Source: Nitrospira defluvii
Lineage (GTDB): Bacteria; Nitrospirota; Nitrospiria; Nitrospirales; Nitrospiraceae
Direction of reading: 5' to 3'
DNA length: 64,000 nt
Assembly (NCBI GenBank): GCA_011525625.1
Contig: WYAX01000017.1
Location: forward strand, 1 to 64,000
The translations under genes were made by a program, and so were the position numbers. This document shows positions 52,578 to 60,474 of the stretch, piece by piece. Each line of letters opens with the position of its first letter. Position 1 is the first letter of the stretch. The notes below the pieces were generated by a model. The model did not search any database. It saw only the letters and a program-made list of their open reading frames with translations, and had not been told where the DNA came from.

Positions 52578-52889
52578 ATGTCGGAAATCGACTTCTCACA
52601 TTTAAATCTGGAGTACCTCGTGCAGGCGCGAGACCTTGCGAGGGAAAATCCCCAATCCTGTGCGGTACTGTTAGGTATCTCACCAGCGCTTGCCAATCAA
52701 CTCGCTCAGGTGTCACCAGAAGGATTGTCTCTCGTTGCACAATTCAAACCTCCTTTGGTGACTCCACGCCTTACACAGTGGTGGTGGGAGCGACTTCTTT
52801 ATGCACTGAGCGATGGTGATCGCTTGGAACTCCAGTCCGTTCTTGAGCATGCCGGTCTTTTACCCGATCAATCAACACCATCAACGTAA
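52578..52889 (+). CDS. FlhD-like transcription activator subunit (SetC/AcaD type)
   Basis: 103 residues from the ATG at 52578. Strong resemblance to FlhD over residues 8-60: LNLEYLVQARDLARENPQSC matches [20 protein letters not shown] in style, followed by LLGISPALANQLAQVSPEGLSLVAQF. In SXT and IncA/C elements FlhDC-like pairs (SetCD, AcaCD) are the master activators of transfer. Thirteen bases upstream of the FlhC-like gene, so one operon. Target operators are not identified here. Confidence 0.8.
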   Translation: MSEIDFSHLNLEYLVQARDLARENPQSCAVLLGISPALANQLAQVSPEGLSLVAQFKPPLVTPRLTQWWWERLLYALSDGDRLELQSVLEHAGLLPDQSTPST

Positions 52890-52902
52890 TACATCAACGA
52901 GT

Positions 52903-53556
52903 ATGAATACTGCAGTTGCTACTCACACCGTATCGCCACAAAATTGGCCGAATAACCGAGCGCTATCCCGATTACCTGCCTGTCAAAAGGCCGTAGAGAT
53001 ACTCGATGCGAGCCGACTCATTCAATTGGGCGCTCGGGCCGGGCTGGTTTGTCAGTTAACTCACATCGACAAGACGACAGCCAATCGCCTCTATCGTCAG
53101 ATCCACGGGCGACCGTCCCCATCCGGTCAAATGCCCTTCACCGACGCCTGGTATTTAAAGAGCGACCGCCGAATGCTCCACGCGGCAGTGATCTGGCGTC
53201 TTTATAACTGTCTGGATCAGAAAGATTCAAAGAGTCCAGCGCGCCTATTGATCGAGGTGTACGAGACTTATCAATCGATATGTCTGGAACCGCTGCTCTC
53301 CGTTATTCAGGTTGCCTTTGTCCCGCAACTGATGGAGATGGGACTCTGGCATGAGTGTCGATGCGGTCGATGCGCGACCCCCTACCTCACGCCTTTGGAG
53401 GACACCGAAGATGAGTGCCCAGGCTGTAAACTCCATCGGCGCTTTCGGTGTCAACACTGCGGGGAACCTGCGGAGGGATTCCGCAGGGGTCGACGCAGCG
53501 CTAGCTGTTCTCGCTGTGGCGCTCTACGTGTCGAGGTTCGAAAACTGAACCCGTAG
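52903..53556 (+). CDS. FlhC-like transcription activator subunit (SetD/AcaC type)
   Basis: 217 residues from the ATG at 52903. The core RLIQLGARAGLVCQLTHID, then LYRQIHGRPSPSGQMPFTDAWYL, matches FlhC well. The C terminus has zinc-binding cysteines (CRCGRCATPY, CPGCKLH, CQHCGEPAEG, CSRCGALR), eight or more, more than FlhC itself, which suggests a second zinc ribbon. With the FlhD-like protein it would form the heteromer that recruits RNA polymerase to transfer promoters. Confidence 0.85.
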   Translation: MNTAVATHTVSPQNWPNNRALSRLPACQKAVEILDASRLIQLGARAGLVCQLTHIDKTTANRLYRQIHGRPSPSGQMPFTDAWYLKSDRRMLHAAVIWRLYNCLDQKDSKSPARLLIEVYETYQSICLEPLLSVIQVAFVPQLMEMGLWHECRCGRCATPYLTPLEDTEDECPGCKLHRRFRCQHCGEPAEGFRRGRRSASCSRCGALRVEVRKLNP

Positions 53557-53626
53557 AGACCACGGGTGGGTGGTGTGGTATTCTGACGGCTTGTATGGAA
53601 CGACGACTATCACATGGAGGTAACAC

Positions 53627-53806
53627 ATGCTAGCGCTGTCCCGCCGTACCGGCGAATCGATCCTCATTGGCTCCAATATCAAGATCACTCTGGTGCAGAT
53701 TAAAGGTCGCCAGGCCAAAATTTCCATTGAGGCACCCAGAGAAATCCCCGTCCTGCGCGAAGAGATCGCCAATCTTGAACCGGATGGCCCACCCCTGGAA
53801 TCTTAA
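53627..53806 (+). CDS. csrA: CsrA/RsmA-family RNA-binding regulator
   Basis: 59 residues. Sequence has the CsrA pattern: LALSRRTGESILIG, VQIKGRQAKISIEAP, and EIPVLREEI with the RNA-contacting Arg44. The ribosome site GGAGG is 8 bases before the ATG. It binds GGA motifs in mRNA leaders as a dimer to block or aid translation. Host GacA-type regulators normally control such proteins through small RNAs. Element-borne copies could rewire this control. 70 bases after the FlhC-like gene. Confidence 0.9.
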   Translation: MLALSRRTGESILIGSNIKITLVQIKGRQAKISIEAPREIPVLREEIANLEPDGPPLES

Positions 53807-54527
53807 GTCGCTCCTGCTGGTCTGGGTCTGTCTGGCGGCCCCGCCGCTACAGGCCCATGACCTGATCATCGAGCGCAATTCCAACTTCCGGGCGGAACCC
53901 TCCTCATCCTCGGAGTTACTCCTCAACCTCAAGCCGGGCGACCGATTGGAGCTCCTGGAGGTCGAGCCCGTGGGCGGGTACTACCGGGGGCTCCACCGGG
54001 AGGGCGTCGGCTGGGTCTGGGGCCGGAATGTCACCATCCTCCCCGAGTACGACCGCTCCAACTATCGACACTGGATCGATCAGGAAGACAGCTGCCACAA
54101 CGTCCGGGAAGCCGTTCTGGTTACCGAATCCGAAATCGAAGTCACGCTTTCGGCGGATGGGTGCCGTATCCTCTCCGGACGATGGACTGATCCGTATAGC
54201 GGAGAGACATTCACCAGTTCCAATCAACTCGATGTCGACCATATGGTTCCGTTGGGAAACGCTCATAAGTCTGGGGCATGGGAATGGTCCTATAAGCGGC
54301 GTGAAGAGTACGCCAATGACCTGACATATCCTGAACACCTCATTACGGTTAAATCTTCAGTAAATCGCTCGAAGGGATCCAAGGGTCCCGACGAATGGAA
54401 GCCACCGCGGGAAAGTTACTGGTGCGAGTACGCGACGAATTGGGAAGCGATCAAGGGGCGGTGGAAATTATCAATGACGGAGTCGGAGAAAAATGCCGTC
54501 ATGTCAATGAAGGCGAATTGTCCTTGA
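53784..54527 (+). CDS. Secreted HNH endonuclease with SH3-like domain
   Basis: 247 residues from the ATG at 53784, which overlaps the csrA end by 23 bases. A signal peptide (LLLVWVCLAAPPLQA) is followed by an SH3b-like domain (about 30-90: SNFRAEPSSSSELLLNLKPGD, VGWVWGRNV) and a GmrSD-C/DUF1524-type HNH nuclease: LDVDHMVPLGNAHKSGAW, EYANDLTYPEHLITV and NRSKGSKGPDEW. Exported, probably periplasmic or cell-wall bound. Candidate nuclease against incoming DNA or for nutrient use. Cysteines near 120 and the C terminus may form disulfides. Confidence 0.85.
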   Translation: MAHPWNLKSLLLVWVCLAAPPLQAHDLIIERNSNFRAEPSSSSELLLNLKPGDRLELLEVEPVGGYYRGLHREGVGWVWGRNVTILPEYDRSNYRHWIDQEDSCHNVREAVLVTESEIEVTLSADGCRILSGRWTDPYSGETFTSSNQLDVDHMVPLGNAHKSGAWEWSYKRREEYANDLTYPEHLITVKSSVNRSKGSKGPDEWKPPRESYWCEYATNWEAIKGRWKLSMTESEKNAVMSMKANCP

Positions 54528-54834
54528 CCGCGTTGAAACAAACGAAGGTTCCGCTAATGGTGCCTTCATACTGAGAACCGACATTCAGAGATTTTAATGG
54601 GCTGATATTCTGGTGCAGATAGCGGACGTTAGCGAATGTCAAGTGTAAGGCCCTTTACCCCTCTACCCTTTGACCCGCTAGCCTCTGATGTCAGTGCCTG
54701 CAAAAACCTGGAGACGCTGCGAAAGATTTTTGACACTACCAAAGGAATTTGAGCTGCGGCTCTACTATCAGCAATTCGAGATGAGCAAAGACGAGCTGGT
54801 GGGATAGGATGTTGCGATTTGAGCAAGCGGGAGT
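54528..54834. other. Gap between the HNH gene and the helicase remnant
   Basis: 307 bases of mixed composition with no convincing product. Nothing recognised. Confidence 0.4.
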
Positions 54835-55665
54835 TCACGTTCCCGGCTTCCATGAAGTGATGCCTGGCAGGCCGACCTCTCCAGCATAAGCAAAGGCAAC
54901 ACTGTATCGCGCCCTCGTGATCGCTACGTACAGCTTGTTTCTAGCCTCGTCGGATTTGTCCTTGTCAAAGACGGACAAATCGCCAGCGAGAAATTTCTCA
55001 TACTTTTCGGTCGGCAGGATCAAAACCCGCTCAAAACCAAGCCCCTTCGCCTCGCCGAAGTTGTAGGCCGTCCTACCTTTGCACAGTTCGGCTTTGGTGG
55101 TCTTCTTCCATCTGAGGATGACGGGCCCGTATTGTGCGATGTATGCGTCAAGATCGGCTTCCGATACGGTAAATGTGCCAACGTGCGACTGGTATGCGGC
55201 TGGGACTGGTCCAGCGCTTGACTCTGTGTGCGGAAACGCGGCTGTGCTGATATGTACCTGGTCGGCAAGATCGCAGATCGCCTGGTTGCAACGGTAACTG
55301 GTATTCTTGTATTCAATAGAGAAACTCGCCGCTTTGAAGCGGCTGAGCTTGTCCTCCAGCGACTGTGGCTTTTTCACCGCGCAAGAAGTTCTGTAGATTG
55401 TCTGCCGAAAATCGCCGACACAGCGAATACCGCCGCCAAATGCGCCAGCAAGCGCATCGATGATGTCAAAGTCCCAGCCAACCAAATCTTGCACTTCATC
55501 TATGAAGAGCGCCTGATAAATGCGGCTTAGTCTTTGTACTGGTTTGCCGCCGCTTTCGTTGTGAATGCGGCAAGCCAGCTTTGACAGGTAAGTCGTATAG
55601 GCCCGTCCCTGCTTCGTTAGAAAGTATGCAGGGTTGTACAGACCGGACTGAGACCACCGGGGCGT
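54835..55665 (-). pseudogene. UvrD/REP-type helicase, C-terminal remnant
   Basis: The frame is open from a stop at 55666-55668 to 54835 but has no start before 55494. It holds LFIDEVQDL (Walker B), CVGDFRQTIY, a helicase motif IV region and C-terminal NFGEAKGLGFERVLIL and KLYVAITRARYSVAFAY (motifs V and VI). The N-terminal Walker A is missing. The break coincides with the left side of the IS91-type element, which may have displaced the 5' half. It is not expected to be an active helicase. Confidence 0.8.
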
Positions 55666-56166
55666 CTAACTACAATGCCCTAGCTTATTTACCTACAAAA
55701 AGAGTATCGCGTAAGTTACTACGACCTTGAATTTCTATCAGCCGCACTGAAGGACCGCTTTGAGAAAAGGCTAGTTCCTCACAGGATTTGTTTGCAAGTT
55801 CCGTTACCGTTAAGGGTTGTAAGATGCCTGCCCCCAACCGCGGACGTAGCGAACCTGCACGCGCTCGGTGGCAGGCGTCTTACAAGCCTCGAGGGAGGAA
55901 ACCGCGGGGTTTGGCACTGCGTCCGCGGTGAACGATTGCGCTATGGCGATTTGAACAGCGCTGGTGCGGCGTGGAACCACCGAAGACCGCACGGTGGGCA
56001 CTGAGCTGTACGCTTTGGGCGTAGGCGGCATGCATAGAAGGTTGCTGCTGCGGTTCATGTGGGTGATAAAGACCCGCCTTTGAAAGCCACTGGCAACACC
56101 AACCCCGTACCGACGCTAGCCGATAACGCAACGTGCAGCAGAACGCGCTGTCAGTGGCAGCGGTTC
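55666..56166. other. IS91-adjacent non-coding stretch
   Basis: 501 bases without a convincing gene. It contains the strong inverted repeat at 55817-55885, and presumably the 3' (origin) end of the IS91-type element. The exact boundary cannot be fixed by eye. Confidence 0.4.
55817..55885. repeat. 16-bp inverted repeat with 37-base spacer
   Basis: TTGTAAGATGCCTGCC (55817-55832) and GGCAGGCGTCTTACAA (55870-55885) pair with one mismatch. It sits downstream of the transposase gene, where rolling-circle IS elements carry their replication origin. Confidence 0.6.
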
Positions 56167-57381
56167 TCATGAGGGTGTCACGCTCATCGGTGGGGCGCGT
56201 GGCAAATAGCTAGCCGTGAAGGTGTCGATGATGTGCATCGGTGCGCCGCAGTCCGGGCAGAGGTAGGTGGTGTGCGTGGACGCGGGGTTGTTCGCGTTGT
56301 CGCTACATTCGGTATCGTTGACGTCCGTAGGCGCTTCGGGCGGTGCCCACTGCAACAGTTCCCGAGCGCGCGCCAGTTGCGTTTTGCGTTGGGTGTTGGC
56401 GAGCAGGCCGTAGTGGCGGATGCGGTGAAAGCCGGTGGGCAGCACATGGAGCAGGAAGCGGCGGCAGAACTCGTCGGTGGCCAGTGTCATGGTCTTGTGG
56501 CGATACCGTTCCTGGCACCGATAGTCCTTGTAGCGGAAGGTGACGCCGCGCTCATCGAAGGCGATCAGTCGGCGGTTGGCGATGGCGACCCGGTGGGTGT
56601 AGCGCGAGAGGTAAGCCAGCACGGCGGCGGGACCGGCGAAGGGCCGTTTGGCGTAGACGACCCACTCGCACTGGCGCAGGGGCGCGAGCCACGCGTTGAA
56701 GGCGGTGGGCTCGGCGAGTGGACGCAAGGTGCCGAAGAAGTGCAACTGCCCGGCCTGATGCGCCGCACTGAGCTTGGCGAGGAACAGGCGGCGAAACAGC
56801 CGTGAGAGCACCCGCACGGGCAGAAAGAAGCCGGGCCGACACGCCACCCAGCGAGCGCCATCGAGCGACACCCCTCCGCCGGGGACGATGCCGTGCACAT
56901 GGGGGTGATGGGTCATCGCCGAGCCCCAGGTGTGCAGTACCAGGGTGACGCCGATGCGCGCGCCCAGATGCTTCGGGTCGGCCGCGATCGTGAGCAGCGT
57001 CTCGGCGGCGACCTGGAACAGCAGCCCATACACGAGCGCCGGGTTGTGGTAGGCGAGCGCGCGCACCGGCTCGGGCAGGGTGAAGACCACGTGATAGTAG
57101 TCGACCGGCAGCAGATCGGCCTCTCGAGCCTCAAGCCAGCGCCGCGCGGCGCTGGCCTGGCACTTGGGGCAATGGCGGTTGCGACAGGAGTTGTAGGCGA
57201 TCTGGGTCTGCGCGCAGGCCTGGCAGCGCAGCACGTGACCGCCGAGCGCCTCGCTGCGGCAACGCTCGATCGCCGCCATGACGCGCAGCTGCCCCCGGCT
57301 GAGGTGTCCGGCCTGGGCGCGGCGCCAAGCCGGCCCGTGGGCGCGGAAGATATCCGCGACCTCCAAGGTGGGGCGGGACAT
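56167..57381 (-). CDS. tnpA: IS91-family transposase
   Basis: 404 residues. An N-terminal zinc-binding part (LRCQACAQTQIAYNSCRNRHCPKCQ) is followed by the rolling-circle catalytic domain: HHPHVHGIVPGGG (HUH-like metal site), LSRYTHRVAIANRRLI (with a catalytic Tyr) and FRYKDYR. A C-terminal zinc ribbon (CPDCGAPM) is present. It nicks and moves the element by rolling circle. Complete, no frameshift. Confidence 0.9.
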   Translation of the reverse strand: MSRPTLEVADIFRAHGPAWRRAQAGHLSRGQLRVMAAIERCRSEALGGHVLRCQACAQTQIAYNSCRNRHCPKCQASAARRWLEAREADLLPVDYYHVVFTLPEPVRALAYHNPALVYGLLFQVAAETLLTIAADPKHLGARIGVTLVLHTWGSAMTHHPHVHGIVPGGGVSLDGARWVACRPGFFLPVRVLSRLFRRLFLAKLSAAHQAGQLHFFGTLRPLAEPTAFNAWLAPLRQCEWVVYAKRPFAGPAAVLAYLSRYTHRVAIANRRLIAFDERGVTFRYKDYRCQERYRHKTMTLATDEFCRRFLLHVLPTGFHRIRHYGLLANTQRKTQLARARELLQWAPPEAPTDVNDTECSDNANNPASTHTTYLCPDCGAPMHIIDTFTASYLPRAPPMSVTPS

Positions 57382-57391
57382 GCCCGCGGCC

Positions 57392-58270
57392 TTAAGCGGG
57401 CGGTCTCAACGCTTCCAGTGGGCTGACCACCTCGCGCAGCACATCGGTGGCCACCTGGGCATACAGGGCGGTGGTGTCGAGTCGCTTGTGCCCGAGCAAC
57501 ACCTGGATCACCCGGATATCGACCTTCTGTTCCAACAGGTGTGTGGCATAGCTGTGGCGCAAGGTGTGCATCGAGACGCGCTTGTCGATCTCGGCGGCGG
57601 CCGCGGCGGCGTGGCAGGCGCGGTTAAGCTGACGGGTGCCCAGCGGGTTGACGGGGTTTTGGCCGGGGAACAACCAGCCGCCGTCGAGCATCTTGCCCTG
57701 GGCGCGCGCGGTGCGCCACCACGCCCGCAGGCACTCCAGCAACACCGGCGAGAGCATGGCGTAGCGATCCTTACGGCCTTTACCCTGCTCGACGCGCAGC
57801 GTCATGCGCGCGCTGTCGACGTCGCCAACCTTCAGCCCTACGACCTCGCTGGCCCGCAAGCCCGCCCCGTAGGCTACCGACAGGGCGGCCTGGTACTTCA
57901 CGTTGCCCGCCGATCGAATCAGGCGCGCCACCTCCTCGCGGCTCAACACCACCGGCAACTTGCGCGGTTCGCGCACCGGGCTCATCTTGGCCATCGCCTC
58001 CGCGCGATCCAGCGTGACCTCGAAGAAGAACCGCAGCCCCGTGATGGTGGCGTTCAGCGTCATGCTGGAGGTCCCGCCATGGACCAGGTGCAGCTGAAAT
58101 CGACGCAGGTCCTCCGCAGTGGCGGCATCGGGGGAGCGGCTCAGAAAGCGGGTGAGCTTCTCGACCGCCCGGATGTAGGCCACCTGCGTTTTGGGTGAGA
58201 GTTTGCGCAACGTCATGTCATCGATCATGCGTTGACGCAGCGGGCTGATGGGCTTGCTAGTATGGGTCAT
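57392..58270 (-). CDS. Tyrosine recombinase of the IS91-type element
   Basis: 292 residues. Catalytic domain with YGAGLRASEVVGL (Arg), GKGRKDRYAML (Lys), MHTLRHSYATHLLE (His-x-x-Arg-His) and LLGHKRLDTTALYAQV (His and Tyr). It lies 10 bases before the transposase gene in the same direction, as often in IS91-like elements that carry an integrase. Its role in movement of the element is unclear. Confidence 0.88.
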   Translation of the reverse strand: MTHTSKPISPLRQRMIDDMTLRKLSPKTQVAYIRAVEKLTRFLSRSPDAATAEDLRRFQLHLVHGGTSSMTLNATITGLRFFFEVTLDRAEAMAKMSPVREPRKLPVVLSREEVARLIRSAGNVKYQAALSVAYGAGLRASEVVGLKVGDVDSARMTLRVEQGKGRKDRYAMLSPVLLECLRAWWRTARAQGKMLDGGWLFPGQNPVNPLGTRQLNRACHAAAAAAEIDKRVSMHTLRHSYATHLLEQKVDIRVIQVLLGHKRLDTTALYAQVATDVLREVVSPLEALRPPA

Positions 58271-58278
58271 GGGTCTGC

Positions 58279-58325
58279 TCCTGTGTGGTGTTGGGGATTA
58301 CTGCACCCAACACATCAGCACAGGA
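58279..58325. repeat. Interrupted hairpin upstream of the recombinase gene
   Basis: TCCTGTG...CACAGGA and, inside it, GTGTTGGG...CCCAACAC (58288-58295 and 58306-58313). A candidate terminus of the IS91-type element or a regulatory site. Confidence 0.5.
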
Positions 58326-58660
58326 CAGACCCTCCTGTTACACGCTGGAAAAAAACAATGGCCTAATCGGTTGGCGCGTCGCTCGCTACTCTTTACCGCG
58401 AGAGCGGTTTAGTCCACCGCGGCTTTCCGCCCATTCGTCAACCTACACGATCTCGACTGGCGAATAACGAATTGCCTCGTATTTCCCAGCCGGTTACTAA
58501 GGTCTACAACCCAAGGCGCCTACCGCCAGAGTCACCACCCTGTAGCCGATCCCCTCCCGGTTATCTAGTTCCATAGCGCCTCTCTTGAGCGCCTTTTTCG
58601 CTGTTTATTGGCGGACCTATCAAGACTATTGTGCTTATCAAAGCAAGGTATCCCATATTG
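58326..58660. other. Gap between the IS91-type element and the excisionase-like gene
   Basis: 335 bases without a recognisable gene. It must contain the promoter of the gene at 58661. Confidence 0.4.
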
Positions 58661-58939
58661 ATGAAAACACTTGATCTTGAACAGGCCGCCGATTTTCTGA
58701 AAGTCAGTCCGAGCACGGCTCAGGAGATGGCTGCTTCAGGCAAGCTTCCGGGCGCCAAGATCGGACGAGCTTGGGTGTTTTTGGTGGAAGATCTGGTCGA
58801 GTACCTGAGGGAACAGGTATGCATTCAACGGGAAGTTCGCCGTGAGCAAACCCAGTCAACAGCAATTGCGGTCCTTTTGCCTAAACGCTCCAGGCGCCGC
58901 GAACTACCCGAACTACCAGAGCTGCCCAGCCAAGTCTGA
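58661..58939 (+). CDS. Excisionase-like helix-turn-helix protein
   Basis: 92 residues from the ATG at 58661. The winged helix-turn-helix pattern MKTLDLEQAADFLKVSPSTA, then GKLPGAKIGRAWVFLVEDLVEYL, is that of the MerR/excisionase HTH_17 type. Proteins like this often direct integrases towards excision. The C terminus is Arg-rich with an ELPELPELP repeat and overlaps the integrase tail by 27 bases on the opposite strand. Confidence 0.75.
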   Translation: MKTLDLEQAADFLKVSPSTAQEMAASGKLPGAKIGRAWVFLVEDLVEYLREQVCIQREVRREQTQSTAIAVLLPKRSRRRELPELPELPSQV

Positions 58940-60064
58940 TCCCCGTAGGTTGGCATAGCGCCGCAGCATTTCCAGGTTCTTGTGACCCGTGATCCTTGAT
59001 ATCTGCAAATCAGACAGTGCGGTGCGCTCGTAGAACCGGCTCGTTGCCTCGTGACGCAGATCGTGAAATCTCAGATCTGGACATCCCGCATGATCGAAGA
59101 CACGGCTCCAACGTCTGGACAAGATACTGGTCGTAGCCGCCAATTCCTTGCGGTCCACTGCACCATTCCACCAAGGGAATACTAGATCACCGGGGCCACG
59201 ATCCCGTTTTGGCACCGTCTTGAGGTAGCGTTCAATAACGTCGATTGCCACTGTGGACAGTGGCACTTGCCGCTTATCACCGTTTTTGGTTTTTTCCAGG
59301 AAGATGGTCTTCCTGCTGATATTGATTTGACCTCGGTTAAGAGTAAAGATCTCTCGCATCCGCATCGCTGTCTCCAGCGCCAAATCGAACATCAAGGTCA
59401 TCGCGAGCCGATGATCCAACAACAGAGGGCGTTGCTTACCGTCTGGTTTGTATCCTCCCTTTAACACTTTCCGAATGCGCTCTTCTTCCTCGCCCTCCAG
59501 CCGCCGATCCCGTTCCACATCTTGTTTAGGTTCGACTAGTTTCTTGTCCCTGCCGGTATAGTTGGCGTACCCCTTGGGGAGCATCCGCAGCGGATTACTT
59601 GCCATGCGGTCCTTGCGATTGGCCCAGTCGAAGCATCGCGCCAGTGCACCCACATGATGCCTGATGGTGCTAGGTGCTAGATTCTTGATGAGCTTCATGT
59701 CAGAAACCCATTTCTCAGCCCAATTGTAATCGACTTGCTTTGCAGTAATAGGGCCGATCCGAGAATAGATAACCCACAGAAGGTGCTCGTCATCCGGTTT
59801 GATTGCAACCGTATCAATGTAGTCCTTAATGATCTCCCGAACTGGCTCCGACTTCTGCTCTACCTCAAGGAATTCCCGCGGGACAATTCCCTGATCTAGC
59901 AACGTCTCTAGGTGATCACAATAGGTCCTTCCCTCTTCCTCAGTATCGAAACTCAGATAGATCGGTCTTGGCAGCAGCCTGCTGCGCTTGATCACAAACT
60001 CAAAGCGGTTACCTCGCGGTCTACAAGTGGCCATCTGATCCCCCATACTCGCGTACACAAACAT
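58913..60064 (-). CDS. int: Tyrosine integrase of the element at tRNA-Cys
   Basis: 383 residues; starts at 60046 or 60034 are alternatives. The N-terminal and core-binding parts are followed by the catalytic domain: LALETAMRMREIF (Arg), KNGDKRQVPLS (Lys), RFHDLRHEATSRF (His-x-x-Arg-His) and ITGHKNLEMLRRYANL (His, Tyr). The gene begins about 150 bases from the tRNA-Cys, the usual place of an ICE or island integrase, so it should recombine at the tRNA or its 3' flank. Confidence 0.92.
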   Translation of the reverse strand: MFVYASMGDQMATCRPRGNRFEFVIKRSRLLPRPIYLSFDTEEEGRTYCDHLETLLDQGIVPREFLEVEQKSEPVREIIKDYIDTVAIKPDDEHLLWVIYSRIGPITAKQVDYNWAEKWVSDMKLIKNLAPSTIRHHVGALARCFDWANRKDRMASNPLRMLPKGYANYTGRDKKLVEPKQDVERDRRLEGEEEERIRKVLKGGYKPDGKQRPLLLDHRLAMTLMFDLALETAMRMREIFTLNRGQINISRKTIFLEKTKNGDKRQVPLSTVAIDVIERYLKTVPKRDRGPGDLVFPWWNGAVDRKELAATTSILSRRWSRVFDHAGCPDLRFHDLRHEATSRFYERTALSDLQISRITGHKNLEMLRRYANLRGSDLAGQLW

Positions 60065-60211
60065 AGTAGTCCGTTGCAGGTCATCTTGCCACCCGAAACC
60101 GGGTGGTTTTAGGCTGTTTTAGGCGGTTTTATGGGGATTAATTTGTAAAATTTACAACGAAAAAAGGCACCCGAAGGTGCCTTATATAACTGTTTTTATT
60201 TAATTTTTTAT
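60065..60211. other. Probable att region between integrase and tRNA-Cys
   Basis: Contains a stem CCACCCG-AAA-CGGGTGG-like hairpin (about 60091-60108) with a T run after it, then direct TTTTAGGC repeats, and the terminator at 60164-60183. The element boundary should lie here or in the tRNA 3' end. Confidence 0.45.
60164..60183 (-). terminator. Rho-independent terminator of the tRNA operon
   Basis: AAGGCACC-CGAA-GGTGCCTT forms an 8-bp stem; on the minus strand it is followed by a T run. It lies 28 bases downstream of tRNA-Cys. Confidence 0.8.
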
Positions 60212-60285
60212 TGGAGGCTGGGGTCGGAATCGAACCGGCGTCCACGGCTTTGCAGGCCGCTGCATAACCACTCTGCCACCCAGCC
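60212..60285 (-). tRNA. cysT: tRNA-Cys (GCA)
   Basis: 74 bases including the encoded CCA end. On the minus strand it starts GGCTGGG and ends CCCAGCCTCCA. The anticodon arm reads CCTGCAAAG with anticodon GCA. T arm GGTTCGATTCC is normal. Confidence 0.95.
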
Positions 60286-60300
60286 TATATTGGAACGAAA

Positions 60301-60320
60301 ACGGCCCGTGAGAGGGCCGT
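60301..60320 (-). terminator. Terminator-like hairpin between the two tRNAs
   Basis: ACGGCCC and GGGCCGT pair over seven bases; on the minus strand TTTTCG follows. It may end a part of the tRNA-Gly transcripts or serve as a processing signal. Confidence 0.5.
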
Positions 60321-60338
60321 GTTCAGAATACAAGAACT

Positions 60339-60414
<76 letters not shown>

Positions 60415-60474
60415 CCGAACAGAGGCCGCTTATTCTACCGGCGGTCCCCTGGTTGTCAAGCGCTTGCAACCTTT

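Larger units (their letters stand above)
55817..58325 (-). mobile_element. IS91-family insertion element (approximate limits)
   Basis: Contains a Y1-type transposase and a tyrosine recombinase in tandem. Hairpins at 58279-58325 and 55817-55885 are the most likely ends, but neither is proven; IS91 elements have no inverted terminal repeats or target duplication to confirm them. Confidence 0.6.
1..60211. mobile_element. Integrative and conjugative element, PFGI-1/type G class (partial, right end present)
   Basis: Two tyrosine recombinases, a ParB/DUF2857/STY4528/TIGR03761 maintenance module and a syntenic type G secretion operon identify a PFGI-1/ICEclc-like ICE. The right end abuts tRNA-Cys (60212-60285), the usual kind of ICE insertion site, with an integrase gene starting at about 60064. 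The left end is outside the window. No copy of the tRNA-Cys 3' end was noticed elsewhere in the window, so the far att site is probably beyond base 1. The exact right boundary, between about 60065 and 60240, cannot be fixed from this sequence alone. Confidence 0.85.

Noticed and set aside
55817-55885. Integron attC-like site
   Set aside because: The paired arms are long enough, but the characteristic core sites (GTTRRRY and RYYYAAC) were not found and no integron integrase or cassettes are near.
56233-58198. Two long plus-strand frames opposite the IS91 genes
   Set aside because: Shadows of the transposase and recombinase genes, which have clear catalytic motifs on the minus strand.
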